64,000 nucleotides of DNA from NCBI GenBank assembly GCA_017301995.1, contig JAFLEH010000034.1:1-64000 (forward strand), given 5' to 3'. Source of the DNA: Verrucomicrobiota bacterium (lineage in GTDB: Bacteria; Verrucomicrobiota; Verrucomicrobiia; Verrucomicrobiales; Akkermansiaceae). The notes under the pieces are model-generated. The model saw only the letters and a list, made by a program, of their open reading frames with translations. It had not been told where the DNA came from and made no database searches. Positions 8,536-15,101 of the stretch are shown piece by piece (within the stretch, counting starts at the first letter, position 1; every line of letters starts with the position of its first letter). Position numbers and translations under genes: made by a program.

Positions 8536-10089
8536 TTAGAGCGGGATGTTGCCGTGTTTCTTGGGCGGGCGGGTTTCGTGTTTGTTCATGATGCCGCGGA
8601 AGGCCAGCGCCAGGGTGGTGCGGGTCACGGCGGGGTCGATCACGTCGGTGATCATGCCGTTGCGGGCGGCCTGATAGGGCGATGAGAATTTCTCTCGGTA
8701 GGAGCGGCGGAGTTCGGCTTCGAGCGCTTCCGGGTCTGCGGCCTCCTCGAGTTCCTTCTTGTAGAGGACTTTCATGGCGCCCTGCGCGCCCATGACCGCG
8801 ATTTCGGCGGTGGGCCAGGCGAAAACGAAGTCCGCGCCGAGGTCCACCGGGCACATCGCCAGGTAGGCGCCGCCGTAGGCCTTGCGGCAGATGAGGGTGA
8901 CCTTCGGGATGGTGCCGGAGGCCCAGGCAAAGAGCATTTTGGCACCGTGGCGGATGATGCCGCCGCGTTCCTGGGCGAGGCCGGGCATGAAACCGGGGAC
9001 ATCGACCAGCGAGAGAATCGGGATCGAGTAGATATTGCAGACGCGGATGAAGCGCGCCGCCTTGTCGGATGAGTCGATATCGATGCAACCGGCCTTGATG
9101 GTCGGCTGGTTGGCGATGATGCCGATGACGAGGTTTTCGAGTTTGGCGAAGCCGACCAGCATGTTTTGGGCGAAGTCCGGCATGATTTCAAACCAGGAAC
9201 CCGGGTCCACGATTCGTTCGATGACTTTCTGCATATCGAGCGGGGCCTTCGAATCGTCCGGAATGATATCGTGCATGCCGCGGTCCTCGATGACCTCGAT
9301 CTGGTCGTGCATCCGGTGGGGCGGATTGCCGAGATTGTTGGATGGCAGATAGTCCAGCAGTCTCTTGGTTAGGTTGATCGCGTGGATGTCGTCCTCGGCG
9401 ATCAGGTGGATGTTTCCGGAAACCTGGGCGTGGGCGTCGGCCGAGGCGAACTGGTCGAGCGAGGCGGTTTGGCCGGTGGCGGCCTTGATGACATCGGGTC
9501 CGCAGATGAACATGTTGGCGTTCTTGCGGGTCATGATGGTGAAATCGGTGAGGGCCGGGGAGTAGGCCGCGCCACCGGCGCAGGGGCCGGCGATGATCGA
9601 GATCTGCGGGACCACGCCGGAGGCGAGCACGTTGCGGAAGAAAATCTGGCCGTAGCCGGAAAGCGCCTCGATCCCTTCCTGGATGCGCGCGCCGCCGGAA
9701 TCATTGATGCCGACGACGGGCATGCCGGCCTTGGTTGCGAAGTCCAGCAGGTCGCAGATTTTTTTGGCGTGGATGGCGCCAACCGCGCCGCCGCCGACGG
9801 TGAAGTCCTGGGCGAAGGCGGCCACCTGGCGGCCATTGACGACTCCGGTTGCGCAGACCACGCCGTCGCCGGGCATCTTGCGTTTTTCGAGACCGAAGTT
9901 GATGCACGAATGGTGGGCGTGCATGCCGAACTCGATGAATGAGCCGGCGTCGAAGAAAATCTCGAGGCGCTCGCGGGCGGTTAGGGAGCCTTTTTCGTGG
10001 CGTTTCTCGATGCGGTCGATGCCGCCGCCCACAAGGGCTTCGTCGCGGCGTTGTGAGAGGGACTCCAGCAGTTTGGGATCAATGGCCAT
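8536..10089 (-). CDS. mmdA: Methylmalonyl-CoA decarboxylase alpha (carboxyltransferase) subunit
   Basis: A 517-residue carboxyltransferase of the propionyl-CoA carboxylase beta / MmdA family. It moves the carboxyl group of (S)-methylmalonyl-CoA to biotin. Typical blocks are RLEIFFDAGSFIEFG near the N terminus, the oxyanion-hole segment INDSGGARIQEGIEALSGYG, and a second acyl-CoA site with LVDVPGFMPGLAQE and AYGGAYLAMC. It ends in the family-typical GIMNKHETRPPKKHGNIPL-like tail. It is the second gene of the operon, 37 nt after mce. No biotin carboxylase (AccC-type) gene is nearby. This favours a decarboxylase over propionyl-CoA carboxylase, in agreement with mmdB, mmdC and mmdD downstream. 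Confidence 0.95.
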   Translation of the reverse strand: MAIDPKLLESLSQRRDEALVGGGIDRIEKRHEKGSLTARERLEIFFDAGSFIEFGMHAHHSCINFGLEKRKMPGDGVVCATGVVNGRQVAAFAQDFTVGGGAVGAIHAKKICDLLDFATKAGMPVVGINDSGGARIQEGIEALSGYGQIFFRNVLASGVVPQISIIAGPCAGGAAYSPALTDFTIMTRKNANMFICGPDVIKAATGQTASLDQFASADAHAQVSGNIHLIAEDDIHAINLTKRLLDYLPSNNLGNPPHRMHDQIEVIEDRGMHDIIPDDSKAPLDMQKVIERIVDPGSWFEIMPDFAQNMLVGFAKLENLVIGIIANQPTIKAGCIDIDSSDKAARFIRVCNIYSIPILSLVDVPGFMPGLAQERGGIIRHGAKMLFAWASGTIPKVTLICRKAYGGAYLAMCPVDLGADFVFAWPTAEIAVMGAQGAMKVLYKKELEEAADPEALEAELRRSYREKFSSPYQAARNGMITDVIDPAVTRTTLALAFRGIMNKHETRPPKKHGNIPL

Positions 10090-10126
10090 GGTTGGATTCG
10101 GTTAGGTAGTGTGGTTCGGGAGTGGT

Positions 10127-10549
10127 TCAGTGGCCGCAGGAGCAGCCGTCTTTCGGTTGGCAGAACTCGGTGAGGACGCCGAAGGTGGATTTCGGATGGA
10201 GAAATGCGACGAGTTTGTTGGCCGCGCCTTCGAAGGGGACTTCGTGGATCAGGCGGGCGCCCTGGTCCTTGGCTTGGCCGAGTTGGCCGGTGATGTCGTC
10301 GGTGGCAAACGCGATGTGATGGATGCCCGGGCCGTTTTTTTCCAGAAACTTGGCGATGGGGCTTTCGTCGGAGGTCGGTTCGAGCAATTCGAGATGGACC
10401 TCACCGGCCGCGAAGAACGCGGTTTTGACCTTCTGGGATTCGACCTCCTCGCGGCCCTCGCACTTCAGTCCCAGCACATTTTCGTAGTAGGGGATGGCTT
10501 CTTCGATGGATTTGACGGCGATTCCGAGGTGGTCGATTTTGGTGATCAT
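10127..10549 (-). CDS. mce: Methylmalonyl-CoA epimerase
   Basis: Converts (R)- to (S)-methylmalonyl-CoA, linking the mutase (R form) to the decarboxylase (S form). The 140 residues form a vicinal-oxygen-chelate (glyoxalase) fold. Metal-ligand candidates are His7 in IDHLGIAV, the His in VHLELLEP, the His in IHHIAF and the Glu in LTEFCQP near the C terminus. The ATG at 10549 starts directly with the conserved MITKIDHLGIAV. The open frame extends further upstream, but that part has no family resemblance. The C-terminal DGCSCGH extension, with two Cys and one His, is unusual and might bind metal. It is the first gene of the operon, divergent from mfd. Confidence 0.93.
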   Translation of the reverse strand: MITKIDHLGIAVKSIEEAIPYYENVLGLKCEGREEVESQKVKTAFFAAGEVHLELLEPTSDESPIAKFLEKNGPGIHHIAFATDDITGQLGQAKDQGARLIHEVPFEGAANKLVAFLHPKSTFGVLTEFCQPKDGCSCGH

Positions 10550-10730
10550 GGCGTTGGTTGTGAATAGGGGTGGGTTCGTCGGCCCGCCGGGTTTTACCCC
10601 AAAACCGGGTGCTTGTCCCTGCGGATACTTGCTTAGTTTGTGCATATTCTGCTTTTCCGGCCCGAACGCGGATGCTTGGTGACCAATTTCGATGGTGTTT
10701 GTCAATCGAATGGCATAAGACGCGCGGTTT
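10550..10730. promoter_or_regulatory. Divergent intergenic region mce / mfd
   Basis: A 181-bp gap that must hold the promoters of the propionate operon (minus) and mfd (plus). An imperfect hairpin lies at 10587-10609 (GGTTTT / AAAACC core around ACCCC) in the presumed mce leader. On the minus strand a TTGACA-like box lies at about 10701-10706, but no good -10 stands 17 nt away. No cobalamin-riboswitch core was recognised. Confidence 0.4.
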
Positions 10731-13700
10731 TTGGGATTGGATTTCCGGCCTTGCAATGCCCTTTCCCGCGGGCATGCTGCGCGCGTGGCCCACACGGACC
10801 CTGTTCATCACGGCTGGCTGCGGCAGGCCGTGAATCATCCGGAGTTTTTCGCGCGCCTCGCCCCATTGGGCGAAGGCGGGGGCGGTGTTTTGCTCGATCA
10901 CGCCGCCGAGGCCGCGCACGCGTTTTACATCGCGTTGGTTGTTAGATCGGCGGCGGGGCGGGGGCGGCACCGCTGGTGGGTGGTTTGCGATCTGCCGCGG
11001 CACCGCGAGCGGCTGGCGGCGGAGCTTGAACTGTGGGGGGTGGACGCGCTGGTGCTGCCGGACGCACCACCGCGCGGGAGCGACGACGCGATCGCCGATC
11101 CCGAGGCTGCGGCCGAGTGGTTCGCGGTGTTGGAGACGCTCGCGCGGGACGAGCGATGCGTGGTGCTGTGCGCGGCGGACGCGTTTGGCTCCACGGCACC
11201 CGCTCCGGGGACCTTGCGGGCGACGCACAGCCGGCTTGAGCCGGGGATGGCGCTGGATCCCGGGAAACTGGCGACGGATCTAACCGGCAGTGGTTTCGAG
11301 CGCGTGCCGGTGGTGGGAGGGCGCGGGCAATTCGCCATGCGCGGGGGAATCATCGACGTGTTCGGCTGGCAGGCGCCGCGGCCGTTGCGGCTGGAGTTTT
11401 TCGATACCGAGTTGGAATCCGTGCGGGAGTTCGACCTCGATACCCAGGCATCGACGGTGAAACTTGCGACCGCCGAGCTGTTGTTAGCCGAGCCTGCGGC
11501 AGACGCCACGGTGGGCGACTACCGGAGGCCCGGCGACCTGCTGTTGGCGGTGGGCGGCGGGGCGGACGGCGCCGATCTAACTATCCTGGAGGGTGCGGCG
11601 GAGGATGCGGGCGAGGAGGACTTCACGCTGGCGGCGTATGGCAGTCCGTTTGGGGTGTTCGAGGCCGGGGATTTCATTCTGGAGGAGGCGCGTAGGGACC
11701 GGTTTTTCAAGCAACTCAACGAGTGGCGGCTGGAAAGCTGGGACGTGGCGATGGTGTTCGGCAGCAAGGGTGAGGAGGAACGTTTCGCCGAACTGGCGGG
11801 CGGCGATCTAACCAGGGATCTCGGGATCCGGCCGGTGACCGGCGAGTTGCTAGGCGGTTTCACGGTTCCGGCGCTGCGGCTGGCGGTGCTGTCCGCGGCG
11901 GAGGTTTTCGGCCGCTATCGGATGCCCGGCACGGCACGGCGCAGCACCTTGGAAAAGGCGCGGGCATCGCGGGCGAGGGCGACGCTTGGCGAGATGGACG
12001 AGGGCGATCTGGTGGTACATTACGAATACGGCATCGGCAGATTCCGCGGGATCCAGTCCGGCGAGGACGGCGAGGAACTGGTGCTCGAATACCGCGACGG
12101 CGTGCAGCTCTATGTGCCGCTCGAACAGGCGCACCTTGTTGGAAAATACGTCGGGCTGGGCGGCAAGGCACCGGACCTCAACCGACTGGGCGGCACCGCA
12201 TGGAAAAGCGCGCGACGCAGCGCCGAGAAGTCCATCCTCGACTACGCCGCGCAGTTGTTGCGGATCCAGGCCGAGCGGCAAACCCATCCGGGTCATGCCC
12301 ATCCGCCGGACAGCCGCTGGATGTGGGAGTTCGAGCGCTCGTTCCATTTCACCGAGACCACCGACCAGCGGCGGGCGATCGACGACGCCAAACGCGACCT
12401 CGAATCCCCGCATCCGATGGACCGGCTGATCTGCGGCGACGTGGGCTTCGGCAAGACCGAGGTCGCCATCCGCGCGGCGTTCAAGGCGGTGACCGGCGGA
12501 AAACAGGTGGCCGTGCTGGTGCCCACGACGGTGCTGGCAGAGCAACATTGGCGCACATTCCGCGAACGGATGTCGGACTATCCGATCCGCATCGACCTGC
12601 TCAACCGTTTCCGCACGCCTTCCGAGGTGCGCGATACCATAGCCGGAATCGCCAACGGATCGGTGGATCTGGTGATCGGCACCCACCGTTTGCTCTCGGG
12701 CGATGTGGTTTTCAAAAACCTCGGTCTGGCGGTGGTGGACGAGGAGCAGCGGTTCGGGGTGGCCCACAAGGAGAAATTCAAGGAAATTTTCCGGCAGGTG
12801 GACATGCTCACTCTATCCGCCACACCGATTCCGCGCACGCTTTACATGGCGCTGATGGGGGCGCGGGACATGTCTACCATCGAGACCCCGCCGGCCAACC
12901 GGCTGCCGGTGGCCACCACCGTGTGCGCCTATGACGAACGGGTGATCCGCGATGCCATCCGCCGCGAGATCAAACGCGGCGGCCAGGTGTTTTTCCTGCA
13001 CAACCGGGTGAAAACCATCGACTACCTCCGCGGACGGCTGGCCGAGTTGGTGCCGGAGGCGCGGATCCTCGTCGGCCACGGGCAGATGCCGAAGGACGAT
13101 CTGGAAGTCGTGATGCACGCTTTTGTGCGCGGCGAGGCCGATGTTTTGTTAGCCACCACGATCATCGAGACCGGGATCGACATTCCCAATGCCAACACGA
13201 TCCTGATCGACCGCGCGGACCGTTTCGGTCTGGCCGATCTCTATCAACTCCGCGGAAGGGTTGGCCGGGCGGGGGAAAAGGCCTACGCCTATCTGCTACT
13301 GCCGCGCGACATGATGACCGCCGGCGACGCCCGCAAGCGGATCCACGCGATCAAGGAGTACACCGCCTTGGGATCCGGGTTCAAAATCGCGATGCGCGAC
13401 CTGGAGATCCGCGGCGCGGGAAATCTGTTGGGCACGAAACAATCCGGGCACATCGCGCAGATCGGGTTCGAGCTGTATTGCCAGTTGCTGCGGCAATCGG
13501 TCGATCGGCTGCGGGGCGGCATGCGCGATGGCAAGCCGGTGGGCGCGTGCGCGTTCAAGGCGGACTTCATCGACACGCGCGGCGGGTCGGATGCGGGCGG
13601 ACCGGCAGGTGGTGCCGCGGACGGTGGTTTGTTAGGTGCGTTTCTGCCGGTTTCCTGGCTGCCGGACACCGGGCTGCGGATCGCCGCGTTCCGGGAACTT

Positions 13701-13982
13701 GCCGAGGCCGCGACGGAGGCGGCGGTGGCCGCGCTGGAAACCTCATGGCGCGACCGGCACGGGAGGATTCCCGCCCCGGCGGTGCGCCTGCTCCAGATCG
13801 CCCGGATCAAGGCGCTGGCGGCCGCCAACGGCATCTCCACGGTGGAAATCCAGGGACAGCGGCTGATGTTGCAGAAAAACGGCGAATACATCCTGCTCGA
13901 CGGCCGCCGTTTTCCGCGCTTGCAATCCGCCCGGAATGAGACAAAGCTGCACGAAGCAATCGACATGCTTCGTACATACTAA
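10731..13982 (+). CDS. mfd: Transcription-repair coupling factor
   Basis: Removes RNA polymerase stalled at DNA lesions and recruits UvrA. The 1083 residues contain the usual order of parts. First is a degenerate UvrB-like N-terminal module, then a CarD-type RNAP-interaction domain starting near residue 420 (MDEGDLVVHYEYGIGRFRG). The superfamily 2 translocase follows, with Walker A GDVGFGKTEVA at about 568-578 and the DEEQ box (VVDEEQRFGV) near 670. Motif III SATPIPRTLYMALMG and motif VI QLRGRVGRAG come next, and a TRCF C-terminal domain closes the protein. The start is uncertain: ATG 10731 gives 18 residues without family resemblance, while GTG 10785 (VAHTDPVHHGWL) is a plausible alternative. 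It is slightly shorter than E. coli Mfd. Confidence 0.95.
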   Translation: MGLDFRPCNALSRGHAARVAHTDPVHHGWLRQAVNHPEFFARLAPLGEGGGGVLLDHAAEAAHAFYIALVVRSAAGRGRHRWWVVCDLPRHRERLAAELELWGVDALVLPDAPPRGSDDAIADPEAAAEWFAVLETLARDERCVVLCAADAFGSTAPAPGTLRATHSRLEPGMALDPGKLATDLTGSGFERVPVVGGRGQFAMRGGIIDVFGWQAPRPLRLEFFDTELESVREFDLDTQASTVKLATAELLLAEPAADATVGDYRRPGDLLLAVGGGADGADLTILEGAAEDAGEEDFTLAAYGSPFGVFEAGDFILEEARRDRFFKQLNEWRLESWDVAMVFGSKGEEERFAELAGGDLTRDLGIRPVTGELLGGFTVPALRLAVLSAAEVFGRYRMPGTARRSTLEKARASRARATLGEMDEGDLVVHYEYGIGRFRGIQSGEDGEELVLEYRDGVQLYVPLEQAHLVGKYVGLGGKAPDLNRLGGTAWKSARRSAEKSILDYAAQLLRIQAERQTHPGHAHPPDSRWMWEFERSFHFTETTDQRRAIDDAKRDLESPHPMDRLICGDVGFGKTEVAIRAAFKAVTGGKQVAVLVPTTVLAEQHWRTFRERMSDYPIRIDLLNRFRTPSEVRDTIAGIANGSVDLVIGTHRLLSGDVVFKNLGLAVVDEEQRFGVAHKEKFKEIFRQVDMLTLSATPIPRTLYMALMGARDMSTIETPPANRLPVATTVCAYDERVIRDAIRREIKRGGQVFFLHNRVKTIDYLRGRLAELVPEARILVGHGQMPKDDLEVVMHAFVRGEADVLLATTIIETGIDIPNANTILIDRADRFGLADLYQLRGRVGRAGEKAYAYLLLPRDMMTAGDARKRIHAIKEYTALGSGFKIAMRDLEIRGAGNLLGTKQSGHIAQIGFELYCQLLRQSVDRLRGGMRDGKPVGACAFKADFIDTRGGSDAGGPAGGAADGGLLGAFLPVSWLPDTGLRIAAFRELAEAATEAAVAALETSWRDRHGRIPAPAVRLLQIARIKALAAANGISTVEIQGQRLMLQKNGEYILLDGRRFPRLQSARNETKLHEAIDMLRTY

Positions 13983-13986
13983 CGTC

Positions 13987-15060
13987 ATGAAAAAGCTCTC
14001 CCCGACCCTGATGGGCCTTGTTTTAGAAATTTTCAGCGCCTCCGCCGTGTTCGGGCAGGAGGGGCTGCAAGTCCAGCCGCCCCGTCCGCCCGCTCCGCCC
14101 CAGCCGCCGCGTCCTTCCGGACCGGTGGAGGTGGTGGGCATCGCCGCCAAGGTCAACGGCAAGGTGATCACGACCAATCAGGTCTATTTCATGCTGGCCC
14201 CGATCTACGCCCAATTGGCCAGCCAGTTTCCCCGCCGCGGCGCGGAATTCGAACGCCAGATGAAAGTGGCCCGCGACGGTATTCTTCAGGACCTGATCGA
14301 CCGGCAGATCATTCTCGACGAGTTCGCCGAACTCCAGAAAACGACGGGGGCGAATATCAAGGACCACCTGATCGACGAGGAAATCAAGCGGGTCATCCGC
14401 ACGCTCTACAACGGGGATGAAAACAAGTTCCAGGAAGAGCTGCGCAAGCGCCGGCTCACCATGGACGGCTACCGCCGGATGACCAAGGATCAGGTGATTG
14501 TGCAAGCGATGCGGCAGAATCAGTTCGCCGATGCCCCGCCGCCGCTGCCTAACGAAATCCGGCAGGAATACGACAAGGTGAAACTCGAGCTGCGCGACAC
14601 CACCAAGGACGTGATCTCCTTCAAGAAAATCTTCATCCCGCGGCAGGATCGCGAAAACCCAGCGGCAACTCCGGACAACCAGCTTGCCTTGGCCGAGAAC
14701 CTCGCCGCCCAGGTCAAGGCGGGCAAGGATTTCGCCGAGTTGGCCAAAGCGCACTCCCGCGACGCGTATGCCGCCGAAGGCGGGGTGCAGAAAGACGTTC
14801 CCCGCGCGGACCTTTCGCCCGAGTTCGCGGCGATCATCTTCGCGGGCAAGGAAGGGCAGGTGATGGGACCGCTGGAGGATCCCAACGGTTATACCATCGT
14901 GGTGCCCACCAAGATCGTCTATGGTCCGCCGCCGCCGCTGGACGGCAAGGTCCAGGAGATGCTCGAAGAACGGGTCCGCCGCCAGAAAACCTCGGCCCAA
15001 TACGAAAAGTGGATCGAATCGAAGCGGAAAAAAGCGCTGATCGATATCAAAATGAAGTAG
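13987..15060 (+). CDS. SurA-like periplasmic peptidyl-prolyl isomerase (parvulin type)
   Basis: Predicted envelope chaperone / isomerase for outer-membrane proteins. From ATG 13987 the 357 residues begin with a signal peptide (KKLSPTLMGLVLEIFSASAVFG, cleavage near residue 22) and a Pro-rich stretch. A SurA N-terminal-like helical domain follows (VNGKVITTNQV, then IDRQIILDEFAELQ). A single parvulin domain lies at about 210-305 (FKKIFIPRQD, DFAELAKAHSRD, GGVQKDVPRADLSPEFA, GPLEDPNGYTIV). It ends in a basic coiled-coil tail. E. coli SurA has two parvulin domains, here only one. The gene begins 4 nt after the mfd stop and is probably co-transcribed. Confidence 0.85.
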   Translation: MKKLSPTLMGLVLEIFSASAVFGQEGLQVQPPRPPAPPQPPRPSGPVEVVGIAAKVNGKVITTNQVYFMLAPIYAQLASQFPRRGAEFERQMKVARDGILQDLIDRQIILDEFAELQKTTGANIKDHLIDEEIKRVIRTLYNGDENKFQEELRKRRLTMDGYRRMTKDQVIVQAMRQNQFADAPPPLPNEIRQEYDKVKLELRDTTKDVISFKKIFIPRQDRENPAATPDNQLALAENLAAQVKAGKDFAELAKAHSRDAYAAEGGVQKDVPRADLSPEFAAIIFAGKEGQVMGPLEDPNGYTIVVPTKIVYGPPPPLDGKVQEMLEERVRRQKTSAQYEKWIESKRKKALIDIKMK

Positions 15061-15101
15061 GGCGGGGAGATTCGCCACGGGCCATTGGATAGGGGGAGTT
15101 G

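Noticed and set aside
10550..10730. Cobalamin riboswitch upstream of the B12-dependent mutase operon
   Set aside because: No recognisable B12-box core or conserved junction was found; only a small hairpin is visible.
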